DNA of 64,000 nucleotides from Streptomyces viridiviolaceus. GTDB lineage: Bacteria > Actinomycetota > Actinomycetes > Streptomycetales > Streptomycetaceae. Location of the stretch: the NCBI RefSeq assembly GCF_014650995.1, contig NZ_BMWA01000002.1, forward strand, positions 203,306-267,305. The letters are read 5' to 3'. The notes under the pieces are model-generated. The model did not search any database. It was not told the DNA's origin and worked only from the letters and a program-made list of their open reading frames with translations. Of this stretch, positions 18,701 to 25,993 are shown in pieces. How positions within the stretch are numbered: position 1 is the stretch's first letter; the number at the start of each line of letters is the position of its first letter. The position numbers and the translations under genes were made by a program.

Positions 18701-20022
18701 CCTGGGTGCGCGAACTGGTCCAGGACACCATGTGGTTCCTCTACTACTGGGGCGACCACGAGGGCGCGGTGAACCTGGCACGCCAGGCATGCACGGCCTG
18801 GACCGCGGCCTCCGGCGAGGAGGACGTCCACGTCATCCGCATCACCAAGAGCCTCGCGTTCCTGCTGCGCCAAGTCGGCGAGGTGACCGAGTCCTACCCG
18901 CTCAGCGCGGCGGCGCTGGACGTCTCCCGCCGGATCGACGTCGACCCGGAGGAACTGGTCGACTCACTGTGCGGCCTCGCCGACGCCCGCCGCTACCAGG
19001 GACGTTTCCGGGAAGCCCGCGATCTGAGCCAGGAGGCCACCGAGCTCGCCCGCTCCCTGTTCGGTCCCGACGACATGACCACGCTGCGGGCCGGCCACAG
19101 CCTGGGCGTCGACCTGCGGATGTGCGGGCAGTTCACGGACGCGCTGCCGCTGGACCAGGAAACGGCCCGGCTGCGCGACCTGCTCCTCGGCCCGGGGAAC
19201 TTCTTCACGCTCAACAGCCTCAACGCCGTCACCCTCGACATGCTGGAGGGCGGCGACTACCCGGGAGCCCGCGACTTCCAGGAGGACGTCCACCGCCGGG
19301 CCCGCACCGCGCTCGGTGCCGACAACCCGCTCACGCTGCGCATCGCACGCACGCTCGCGGTGTGCCTGCGCCGTAACGGGGCGCTCGCCGAGGCCGCCCT
19401 GCTCTCGGCGGAGACCCTGCGGCGCTTCACCGCACGTTACGGAACGGACCACTTCGACTCGCTGGCCACCGCGGTCAACCTGTCCGTGGACCTGCGCCTG
19501 GCCGGTGACCTGGACGGTTCCCGGGAACTGGCCGAACAGACCGGGCGCCGCTACGCGCAGCGGCTCGGCGAGGACCACGCGTACACCCTGCTGACCAGAG
19601 CCAACCTGGCAGCCACCCAGCGGGCCCTCGGGGCGCTGGACAGCGCGCGGGAGCAGGAGGACGACGCAGCACGCCGACTGGCCGAGACGGTGGGGGACCG
19701 GCACATCATCACGCTGACCACGGCCATCGGCCAGGCCAACACGGCCTACGCGCTCCTGGACTTCGAACGGGCCCGCGAGCTCGACGAGGCCGCCCTGCCG
19801 CTTCTCGCCGAGGTCGCCGGCCCGGACCATCCGCTGACCCTGTCCTGCACCGCCAACCTCGCCCTCGACCTGCGCGGCCTCGGCCGGAGCACGGAGGCGG
19901 ACGAGTGGCAGCGCCGCGCGGTCGAGGGCTTCGCCAGGGTCGTCCGCGCCGACCATCCCTGGCTCCTCGACGCCCGCCGACGGCGCCGTATCGAGTGCGA
20001 TCTGGCACCGATGCCGCTGTGA
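15736..20022 (+). CDS. vWA-like (SAV_2336) / NB-ARC-like NTPase / TPR fusion, FxsT type
   Basis: This 1,428-residue multi-domain protein is the third partner of the VMAP operon. After about 100 Pro-rich residues comes a SAV_2336-type N-terminal module with a degenerate vWA strand, LVDDAPTM (D184, D185), where a MIDAS would read DxSxS. From residue 610 an NB-ARC/STAND-type NTPase begins (FVGRRALL). It has P-loop GLGGVGKS (639-646), LLVFDNAED as Walker B and LPLAVEQAGTW. The C-terminal 450 residues are TPR repeats. The NTPase-TPR half matches the stand-alone TPR protein FxsT of FxSxx-COOH peptide systems. Such proteins usually sense a ligand through the TPRs and oligomerise with NTP. An in-frame ATG at 17500, with GGAGG upstream, could also give the FxsT half alone. 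Confidence 0.85.
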   Translation: MDGHPRERAPGPGGDAGPEAARPPARESRPDPHWQELADAVWLSAHWSRTGRATAAETTAPDGGGRQDPAPPAPAATSPERPESPGEDAGAAPQPLFTPDPVGPDRVRLGAPVLPRVRPGTTGRQGLTAGLARALHRLARQVPSRDVRQLDEEETAERGLLDELWMPAFQPADVKAFDLVLLVDDAPTMAVWTGETAGLAAAAEQSGAFRAVRTVKVSVPPSGEPSLRWSDGRTTAEAGELFVGRGDRIFLVLTDGMGHGWAAPAADRLLGRLGRAGPTALVHLLPPHMRHRSSLYPHAAQWEAGGFGAATHRLRLRPPASGPDPMRPLPDGPEDAVPVPVLSLKEGSFAVWADLVLAERGVRRTLPAVVAGTLRQGAPAPGLRAPRHRKAAAAAVHHFFTLATPVARRLATHLAAAPFRFDLIDQLRRRTMPDSGPEHLAEILMGGLVDWGGDRERPEFAEGVREALLATTTRTQLAGIVAVLGALPAAGEHGVALRAALRDPNGTTLPDPGAGGWRQSELAVMRALAGPYAERARRIASDAGATGVPGDGTVSHRSPDGESVRTAPHDGSAARPEPIQHPTEEWRAMKSEPAKTPALLVNVPLRNISFVGRRALLRAVEDQLSAQDTAAVLPHALHGLGGVGKSQLVLEYIYTHLHDHKVICWIPAEREPLILGALATLAVQMGVAPAEQDSLGAPVARTAVPAVLEALRTGEPYDDWLLVFDNAEDVDAVRAYFPSHGPGKIIVTSRNRAWEQVATPLTVTVFERQESVELLQKRSPELSAEDADRLAEALGDLPLAVEQAGTWHAITGMPIDEYLELLALRSPEILELDPAPEYPVSVAAAWDISLHRLEHNNPGARQLLDICACMAPEPIPRSMLRGSRGVSITPEVDPLLHEPIKMNRAVRDLSQFSLVKVDPRSDTLQMHRLLQTVLLAKLSPQDRERRREAAHQLLSAAKRGPYGSSAEWRGYQELLPHVLTSQAVTSTDTWVRELVQDTMWFLYYWGDHEGAVNLARQACTAWTAASGEEDVHVIRITKSLAFLLRQVGEVTESYPLSAAALDVSRRIDVDPEELVDSLCGLADARRYQGRFREARDLSQEATELARSLFGPDDMTTLRAGHSLGVDLRMCGQFTDALPLDQETARLRDLLLGPGNFFTLNSLNAVTLDMLEGGDYPGARDFQEDVHRRARTALGADNPLTLRIARTLAVCLRRNGALAEAALLSAETLRRFTARYGTDHFDSLATAVNLSVDLRLAGDLDGSRELAEQTGRRYAQRLGEDHAYTLLTRANLAATQRALGALDSAREQEDDAARRLAETVGDRHIITLTTAIGQANTAYALLDFERARELDEAALPLLAEVAGPDHPLTLSCTANLALDLRGLGRSTEADEWQRRAVEGFARVVRADHPWLLDARRRRRIECDLAPMPL
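17482..17502 (+). promoter_or_regulatory. Candidate internal ribosome site and start (residue 589)
   Basis: Within the large fusion gene, GGAGG at about 17484 precedes an in-frame ATG at 17500 (about 11 nt spacing). It sits in the low-complexity linker just before the NTPase module. The protein starting here (MKSEPAKTPALLVNVPL, 840 residues) would have the start and length of a stand-alone FxsT. This could be a relic of the gene fusion or a working second start. Confidence 0.35.
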
Positions 20023-20053
20023 CGTCCGGTGTCGCGGAGCGGCACCGGCACCG

Positions 20054-21376
20054 TCAGCCCACGTCCGCCGCGGAGGCCGTCGCCGTGCCGTCCCGGGGAT
20101 GCCGGGGCGCGGGAGTGCCGGGGGACGGCGGTGCGGTCCGGTCCCGGGCGGCCAGTCGGCGGGTCAGGAGCAGGAGCGGCTGGGTGAGCAGCGTCGTGGC
20201 GAGGGCCATGAACACCAGGACGGTGTAGAGCGGGCCGCTCAGCAGACCGGCCTGGAAACCCGCGTTGAGCGCGATCAGCTCGGTGAGGCCGCGGGCGCTG
20301 AGCAGCACGCCCACGGTCCGTGCGTCGTGCCGGCCGAGACCGCCGAGCCGGGCCGCGAGCGTTCCGCTGACCGTCTTCGTCGTCACCGCCAGCACCGTCA
20401 CCACCAGCAGCACGGTCCAGCCCGTGCCGTCCATGCCGTTCAGGGCCACGGACTGCCCCGAGACCACGAAGAAGAACGGAAGCAGCAGTGAGCCGACGTC
20501 GTGCAACGGCCGAAGCAGATCGGGGTCGAGCGTGCCGCCCTCCTCGCGCGGGACCATCACCCCGGCCAGCAGTGCCCCGAAGATCACGTGCAGCCCGAGG
20601 GAGTGTGTGACCCAGGCCGAACCCAGGGCGAAGCCGATGAGCAGCGCCACCCGCAGTGAAGGGTCCAGGCGCGTCCGCCACAGTAGCCGGCGAAGCACCG
20701 GCCGGGCGGCGAGCGACATGACGGTGACGAAGCAGACGGCGATCGCCACTCGCCAGGGCCAGTCGAGCGCCGCCTCGGCACCGCCGCCCTCCAAAAGCGC
20801 CGCGGCCAGCACCGTCCAGCAGACCGCGTCCAGCACCCCGGCGGCCGAGACCGCCACCACGCCCGGCACCGTGCGGGACAGTCCGTTCTCCCGCACGATG
20901 GCCGTCAGTACGGGCACCGCCGTTATCGACAGGGCGACACCTGCGAACAGCACCATGGCGGGGGAGAGGTCCCGCGGCATGCCCAGGTCGTGCAACGGGC
21001 CCCGGAACAGCAGCGCACAGCCGCAGCCCACGGCCATCGGTACGACGAACGAGGCCAGCGCCACCGTGACCGAGGTGCGCGCCCGGTCGCCGAGGACCTT
21101 CAGGTCCAGCTCGTAGCCCACCGTGAACAGGAACACCACCAGGGCGAACTGAGCGAACCCCGTGAGCGCCGGAGCGATCTGCGTGGGGAAGAGCGACGCG
21201 TACGCGTCCGGAGCCACGCTGCCGAGCAGGGAGGGGCCGAGCGCGATGCCGGCGGACAACTGGCCGACGATGTAGGGCTGTTTCAGCCGCCGGGCCAGCC
21301 AGCCGCCCGCATGGGCCACCACCAGGATCAGAGCCGAGGCACCTACGAAGTGCGTGATCAACGAGTCAGCACTCAA
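20054..21376 (-). CDS. CPA2-family cation:proton antiporter
   Basis: This 440-residue integral membrane protein has about 12-13 hydrophobic segments. It shows the Na+/H+ exchanger (KefB/NapA-like CPA2) pattern: KQPYIVGQLSAGIALGPSLLG near the N-terminus, FTVGYELDL and GLLLSARGLTELIALNAG-like segments later. There is no C-terminal TrkA-N domain, only a short Pro-rich tail. The start is TTG 21376, behind GGGGAGACCCCC; the frame begins S-A-D-S. It is inverted between the VMAP operon and the hydrolase-caspase operon, with 31 bp to the convergent stop on one side and a 123-bp divergent promoter region on the other. It could alter ion balance as part of the response, or be unrelated. Confidence 0.85.
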   Translation of the reverse strand: MSADSLITHFVGASALILVVAHAGGWLARRLKQPYIVGQLSAGIALGPSLLGSVAPDAYASLFPTQIAPALTGFAQFALVVFLFTVGYELDLKVLGDRARTSVTVALASFVVPMAVGCGCALLFRGPLHDLGMPRDLSPAMVLFAGVALSITAVPVLTAIVRENGLSRTVPGVVAVSAAGVLDAVCWTVLAAALLEGGGAEAALDWPWRVAIAVCFVTVMSLAARPVLRRLLWRTRLDPSLRVALLIGFALGSAWVTHSLGLHVIFGALLAGVMVPREEGGTLDPDLLRPLHDVGSLLLPFFFVVSGQSVALNGMDGTGWTVLLVVTVLAVTTKTVSGTLAARLGGLGRHDARTVGVLLSARGLTELIALNAGFQAGLLSGPLYTVLVFMALATTLLTQPLLLLTRRLAARDRTAPPSPGTPAPRHPRDGTATASAADVG

Positions 21377-21499
21377 GGGGGTCTCCCCACAGTCCGTTCG
21401 TCATCCTCCGCCGGCTGCCGCCAACCTCCCTAGAATGAGGGCGGCTTGACGTCGCATCGAAGGTCGCAAGCGGGCCTTGACCAGGGGCACGGGGGGCAC

Positions 21500-22651
21500 A
21501 TGACGGCAGTCGTCTTCATCCACGGGACCGGAGTGCGCGAACCGGGCTTCTCTGCGCTCGCGGGGCGCGTCGCGGCCGGTCTCACGGCCCTGCGCGACGG
21601 ATTGCGCGTCGTGCCGTACTACTGGGGCGGCGCGCACGGCGCCACATTCGCCGCGGCCGGCGCGAGCCTGCCGCCGGCTCCGGGCCGCAGCCGCGGGCCG
21701 GACGTCGACGACGGCACGGCCGTCTGGGCCGCGCTCTACGCCGACCCGTACGCCGAACTCACCCTTGCCGCCGCCGGCGCCAAGCCCGCGGTCGAGCTCC
21801 CGCCCGGCTCGGTCCCACCCGACCGGACCCTGCGGACGCGGCTGACCGCGCTCGCCGCAGAGGGGGACGCGCCCGCGGCCGAGCTGGGCCCCGGCCTGGC
21901 CCGCGCCGTCACCGACCTGGCCGCCCACCCGCTGCTCGGCGCCGCGGCCGCCGCCCTCGGCCCGGACGACCTCGCCGCCGTCGCCGCCCGCTGCCTGACC
22001 GCCCGGGTCGTCGCCGGGGCCCTCGACTCCGATGCCCCCCTCGTGCCGGTCGGCGGTGTCCGGGACGCCGTCGCCGACCGGCTCGCCCAGACCCTCGGCG
22101 CACCCGCCCGGGGCACGGAACGCGGCCTGCGCTCCCTGATGCTGCGGGTCGCGGGCTCGGCCGCCTCCCGTGCCGTCGTACGCCGCCGCCGCGCCCTCAC
22201 CGAGGCCGCCCACCCGGCCGCCGGGGACGTCCTGCGGTACCTCAGCCGCGGCGAGGCGGTCCGCGCCGGGCTGCGCGGTCTGATCTCGGGGTTGGAGCCA
22301 CCCGTGGCGATCGTCGCGCACAGCCTCGGCGGCATTATCGCGCTGGACACCCTGGTCCTCACGCCGCTGCCACAGGTCCGGCTCCTGGTCACCGCCGGTT
22401 CCCAGGGCCCGTTCCTGTACGAGTCGGGTTCCCTGCCCTCCCTCGAACATCCCGCGCCGCTGCCCCCGCACGTGCCCGACTGGCTCAACCTGTACGACCC
22501 CCGTGACCTGCTCGGCCACGTCGGCGCCGGCCTCTTCCCGGGCCGTGTCACAGACGTCGCCGTCGACAGCCGCCAGCCCTTCCCCGCCGCGCACAGCGCC
22601 TACTGGACCAACCCGGCGGTGTACCGGCACATCGTGGACCGCTTGCCGTGA
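21500..22651 (+). CDS. Lipase-like alpha/beta-hydrolase
   Basis: This 383-residue alpha/beta-hydrolase has the oxyanion motif FIHGTG at the N-terminus and the nucleophile elbow AHSLGG with S275, as in PGAP1/lipase-like serine hydrolases. There is no signal peptide, so it should act inside the cell. A long helical insert (about residues 100-255) separates the two motifs. ATG 21500 follows GGGGGGCAC. Its stop overlaps the GTG of the caspase gene (GTGA), so the two are made together. In conflict systems such hydrolases are common membrane-damaging effectors; here it may be a second effector or a caspase partner. The substrate is unknown. Confidence 0.75.
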   Translation: MTAVVFIHGTGVREPGFSALAGRVAAGLTALRDGLRVVPYYWGGAHGATFAAAGASLPPAPGRSRGPDVDDGTAVWAALYADPYAELTLAAAGAKPAVELPPGSVPPDRTLRTRLTALAAEGDAPAAELGPGLARAVTDLAAHPLLGAAAAALGPDDLAAVAARCLTARVVAGALDSDAPLVPVGGVRDAVADRLAQTLGAPARGTERGLRSLMLRVAGSAASRAVVRRRRALTEAAHPAAGDVLRYLSRGEAVRAGLRGLISGLEPPVAIVAHSLGGIIALDTLVLTPLPQVRLLVTAGSQGPFLYESGSLPSLEHPAPLPPHVPDWLNLYDPRDLLGHVGAGLFPGRVTDVAVDSRQPFPAAHSAYWTNPAVYRHIVDRLP

Positions 22652-23784
22652 CCGGCCCCGTGGACCAGGACCCGGCGACCGTGCACGCCCTCGTCGTCGG
22701 CATCGAGACCTACGACGCCGGTCCCGGTTGGGACCTGCCCGGACCCGCCAGGGATGCCGTCCGCTTCCATCGCCTGCTGCGGGGCGCGGGCGTACCGGAG
22801 GCCCAGCTGCACCTGCATCTCGCCCCGCTGCCTCCGTACGTCCCCGAAGTTCCGTACGCGGCGGCCGACCACGCCACGCTGCGCCGGGTCCTCGTCCGGG
22901 AGCTCCCCGCCGTGCGGGGCGACGTGCTGTGGGTGTGGTGGGGCGGACACGGCGTCCTCGACCGGTCCGGGCGGCTACGGCTGTTCTGCGCGGACGCCAC
23001 CACGGAGGACAAACTGGGCATCGACCTGGAATCCGCGCTCGAACGGTACGCCGGGGACGCTCTGCCCGGCTTCGCGGAGCAGCTGTGGATCGTGGACGCC
23101 TGCGAGACCTTCGAGGAGGACCTCGGCTTCCGGGAGCCCCTGCCGCCCGACGCCCTGCCGGTCGGACGGCGCAACCTCGCCCACCGGCAGACCCTGCTGC
23201 GCGCCGCCGGCCGGGGCCGGGCCGCGGTCAACGACCCGGTGCGCGCCACCGGGCTGTTCTCCGACGTCCTGCTCGGTCTGCTGGCCGACCGGGCGGCCCG
23301 GCTGCCGGCGCCGCCCGAGGCGGAGGACCTGTTCCCGGCCGTGCGCGGGCAGGTGGCTGCCCTCAGGGACGCGGGGCGTACTCTGCAGCAGCCGGAGATC
23401 CGGCTGCAGAGCCCGGAGCACACCGAGACGCTCGCCGCGGCGGGGCCGGGCGGAGGGCAACGCCCGGTGTCCGCGTTGCAGCGCGCCGTCGACGCACTCC
23501 TCGCCTATCCGTTGATGGCCGACCCGGCGGAGCGGCAGACGGTGATCGCCTCGATGGACCCTGGAGTCACCGCGATGCTGCCCCGTCACACCAAGGCCCG
23601 CACGGACGTCGCCGGGATCCTCACCGGGCTCGCCCGGCGCCGTCCGCAGGCGCTGTGGGAGCTGTTCGACGCGGTGGTGGCCGTCGACGACGACCCGGAG
23701 CGCGGGCGTGAACTGGACCAGGCGCTGCGGTATTTGACCCAGTCCGCTCGGCAGGCGAAGGACCCGGGGCGTCATGTGCGATGA
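22648..23784 (+). CDS. Caspase-like (C14) protease with C-terminal EAD2-like domain
   Basis: This 378-residue protein opens with a caspase/metacaspase fold: VHALVVGIETYD, then WWGGHG carrying catalytic H101, and LWIVDACE carrying catalytic C152. From about residue 275 a helical domain (SALQRAVDALLAYPL...TDVAGILTGLARRRPQ) matches the effector-associated domain 2 pattern. The same pattern is seen at the N-terminus of the VMAP protein 8 kb upstream. EADs pair with their own kind, so this is the likely effector recruited by that VMAP. GTG 22648 overlaps the hydrolase stop. Both catalytic residues are present, so it should be active. Its cleavage targets may include the neighbouring proteins. Confidence 0.85.
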   Translation: MTGPVDQDPATVHALVVGIETYDAGPGWDLPGPARDAVRFHRLLRGAGVPEAQLHLHLAPLPPYVPEVPYAAADHATLRRVLVRELPAVRGDVLWVWWGGHGVLDRSGRLRLFCADATTEDKLGIDLESALERYAGDALPGFAEQLWIVDACETFEEDLGFREPLPPDALPVGRRNLAHRQTLLRAAGRGRAAVNDPVRATGLFSDVLLGLLADRAARLPAPPEAEDLFPAVRGQVAALRDAGRTLQQPEIRLQSPEHTETLAAAGPGGGQRPVSALQRAVDALLAYPLMADPAERQTVIASMDPGVTAMLPRHTKARTDVAGILTGLARRRPQALWELFDAVVAVDDDPERGRELDQALRYLTQSARQAKDPGRHVR

Positions 23785-23857
23785 TCGGGCAGTTGCCGGG
23801 CCCGTCACGACCAGGCCCCGCTGCGTCGTATGCCGCCGAGGACGAAGGGGGAGCGTC

Positions 23858-24094
23858 TTGCCCCGGCCGCTGAGACATTCACCTGCTGTGCGGGCGACTG
23901 CCCGCGACGAAGCTTCCGGAGCCGGGGAAGCGGCCTGGGAGTCGGACCTGTCGGATCTCGCGGCCCTGCCCCTGGCCGCCGTCGACCGTCTCGCGCCGCT
24001 CGGGCCCGGCACCCGCCTCCTCGACGAGGTCCTGCGCGCGCGCAGCAGCATGCGCGGCGGAGGAGAGGGCGGCGGCGGTGCTCGGGCCGAGTAG
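23858..24094 (+). CDS. Small FxsA-like peptide, 78 residues
   Basis: This small ORF starts at TTG 23858 with GGGGGAG 4 nt upstream; the alternative GTG 23888 has no ribosome site. Residues about 27-60 read ESDLSDLAALPLAAVDRLAPLG then LLDEVLRARSSM. This resembles the leader of FxSxx-COOH precursor peptides (D-L-x-x-L-x-L-x-x-L ... L-x-x-x-L-R). The expected C-terminal Phe-x-Ser-x-x is absent: the peptide ends ARSSM plus a Gly/Arg/Glu tail. It stands between the caspase and a HExxH hydroxylase of the type found in Fxs systems. No radical SAM maturase is in the window. It may be a diverged precursor or adaptor. Confidence 0.5.
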   Translation: MPRPLRHSPAVRATARDEASGAGEAAWESDLSDLAALPLAAVDRLAPLGPGTRLLDEVLRARSSMRGGGEGGGGARAE

Positions 24095-24187
24095 CGGCAC
24101 ATCCGTCTCGCCGACCCGGTTCTGACGAAGCCCGGTGCGTCCGTCGGCTGAGGGTACGTCCGCACCCGCGATCGGAGGTCTCTCGCC

Positions 24188-25912
24188 ATGACGAGCGAGG
24201 AGCACCACGCTCCCTTCCGGATGCCCGACCGGCTCTTCGACGAGCTGGGCACCGGAGGCGGCTCCAAGGAGGCCGTCTTCTTCCTGGAACGCGCGGAGAG
24301 GTCCCGTCGGCTGCTGCTCCTGCGCACCCTGCTGGACCGGCTGGACTCCCTGCCCACCCCCCTGAGCCCGGCCGCCGAGGCGTGGAGTGTCCTCAAGGCG
24401 GCGGCGGAGCGGGCACCCGAGGCGGTCGACCGGCTGCTGCTCGCCCCGGCGACCGGCGGCTGGATCGCCCATGTGCTGCGCCGGCTGCACGGCACCGCCA
24501 CGGGTCCGCCGCTGTGGGCGGAGGCCGGCCGCCTGAGCGCGCTGGCGGTCGCGGCCTCTCTGCACGCCGGGACGCGGGCAGAGCTCCTCGTCCCCCTCCT
24601 CGACGGCGCTGTCCACTTCCCCGGTCTGGGGACGGCGCGGCTCGGGGACGTGCAGCCCGGAGCGACGGTCGGGAGGGCCGAAGCGGACCAGGGGCGACTG
24701 TCCCTGTCGTGGCCGGTACCGGACGCCGTGGGCACCCCGGGCAGACGGGCGGTCTTCGACTGCCGGCCCGGCTCCGCCACCGCCGGTGACGAGCCCGCGG
24801 CGGGCGACGGCAAGGCGTGCTGGACCCCGCTGCGCACCCTCACGCACGGCGGTCCCCCGGGGCTCGCGGCGATCCCCCTGGACGACCTCGACCCCTACCG
24901 CGACCTCGACGAGCCCGCGCCCCCGGCCCGGCTCGACGCCGACGAGGCCGCCGCGTGGCAGGACCTGTTCGGCGCCGCCGTCGGCATCCTGTCAGGGGCG
25001 GGGGACGACGCGGGACCGGGACGGCTCGATCCCGCGGTCATCCGTTCCGTCGTCCCGTGGGGGCGGACCACCCTCGCACCGCCGCCTCCGCCGGACGTAC
25101 GGGTCTCGGCGTCGAGCGGCGACTCCTACGGAGCAATGCTGATCACCCGACCGGGTTCCGCGCTCGCCCTCGCCGAGACGCTCGTCCACGAGTTCCAGCA
25201 CAGCAAGCTGGCCGCGCTCCTCCATCTGTTCCGGCTCGTCGACGACGACCGGGAGGAGCGCTTCTATGCTCCCTGGCGCGCCGACCCCCGCCACCTCACC
25301 GGCTTGTTGCACGGCGCCTACGCGTTCACCGGAGTGGCCGGTTTCTGGCGGGACCGCCTGGCCGAACCGGCCCACGCCGACATCGCGGCCTACCACTTCG
25401 CGCTGCGCCGGCTGCAGAGCCGGCTGGTCGTGCGCACCCTGCTGGCCAGCGCCCGGCTCACCGCGGCAGGGCACCGGCTCGTGACGGGCCTCGCCCGGAC
25501 CCTGGACGACTGGCTGCGCGAACCCGTCGACCGGGCCGCCCTCGCCCGAGCCCGCACAGCCGCCGCCCTGCACCGCACCGAGTGGAGGCTGCGCAATGTC
25601 GCGGCGCCGGCCGACCCGCGGGCGCCGGAGCGCGCCGCGCTCCGCTTCCGCGCGGACCGCCGCTTCTGGCCCGACACCCGTACCCACGCCTTCGCGACCC
25701 GCCCGGTCGATCCACGAACCCCCGACGATCACCTCGCCGCCGGCGACCCGGCCACCGCGCTCGACGGCTACGAGCGGGCCCTGGCCCGCGATCCCGCCGA
25801 CGCCCGCGCCCGGTCGGGCTGGATCGTCGCCCGTGCCGCGCTGAACCCGGGCCCGTCCACCCGCCGCCTGCTGGCCCGCCCGGAACTGTTCCAGCCGCAG
25901 CGCGGCGGCTGA
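24188..25912 (+). CDS. HExxH-motif (aKG-type peptide beta-hydroxylase-like) protein
   Basis: This 574-residue protein carries ETLVHEFQHSKLAALLH, a HExxH motif at residues 334-338. It lies inside the domain family described with FxSxx-COOH systems and recently annotated as alpha-ketoglutarate/iron-dependent peptide beta-hydroxylases. The N-terminal 300 residues are helical and beta mixed (recognition), and the last 60 (DHLAAGDPATALDGYERAL) look like one TPR. GGAGG 7 nt before ATG 24188 fixes the start. In other genomes the domain is fused or next to FxsB radical SAM enzymes; here it stands alone next to an FxsA-like peptide. A zinc-protease reading of HExxH is the alternative. Confidence 0.75.
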   Translation: MTSEEHHAPFRMPDRLFDELGTGGGSKEAVFFLERAERSRRLLLLRTLLDRLDSLPTPLSPAAEAWSVLKAAAERAPEAVDRLLLAPATGGWIAHVLRRLHGTATGPPLWAEAGRLSALAVAASLHAGTRAELLVPLLDGAVHFPGLGTARLGDVQPGATVGRAEADQGRLSLSWPVPDAVGTPGRRAVFDCRPGSATAGDEPAAGDGKACWTPLRTLTHGGPPGLAAIPLDDLDPYRDLDEPAPPARLDADEAAAWQDLFGAAVGILSGAGDDAGPGRLDPAVIRSVVPWGRTTLAPPPPPDVRVSASSGDSYGAMLITRPGSALALAETLVHEFQHSKLAALLHLFRLVDDDREERFYAPWRADPRHLTGLLHGAYAFTGVAGFWRDRLAEPAHADIAAYHFALRRLQSRLVVRTLLASARLTAAGHRLVTGLARTLDDWLREPVDRAALARARTAAALHRTEWRLRNVAAPADPRAPERAALRFRADRRFWPDTRTHAFATRPVDPRTPDDHLAAGDPATALDGYERALARDPADARARSGWIVARAALNPGPSTRRLLARPELFQPQRGG

Positions 25913-25993
25913 CCCACGCCCGGAACCACTTCGGCGCACACGCATCCGCGCAAGCAGGGGGTGAACCCCCACCCGGATGGTCAGGATGGAGGC

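Noticed and set aside
23774..23857. ATG start for the FxsA-like peptide within the caspase end
   Set aside because: The upstream 28 residues are Cys/Arg-rich without family pattern, while TTG 23858 has GGGGGAG at ideal spacing.
24188..25912. Zinc metalloprotease reading of HExxH
   Set aside because: The surrounding sequence and the FxsT/FxsA-like neighbours fit the peptide-hydroxylase HExxH family better; kept only as an alternative.
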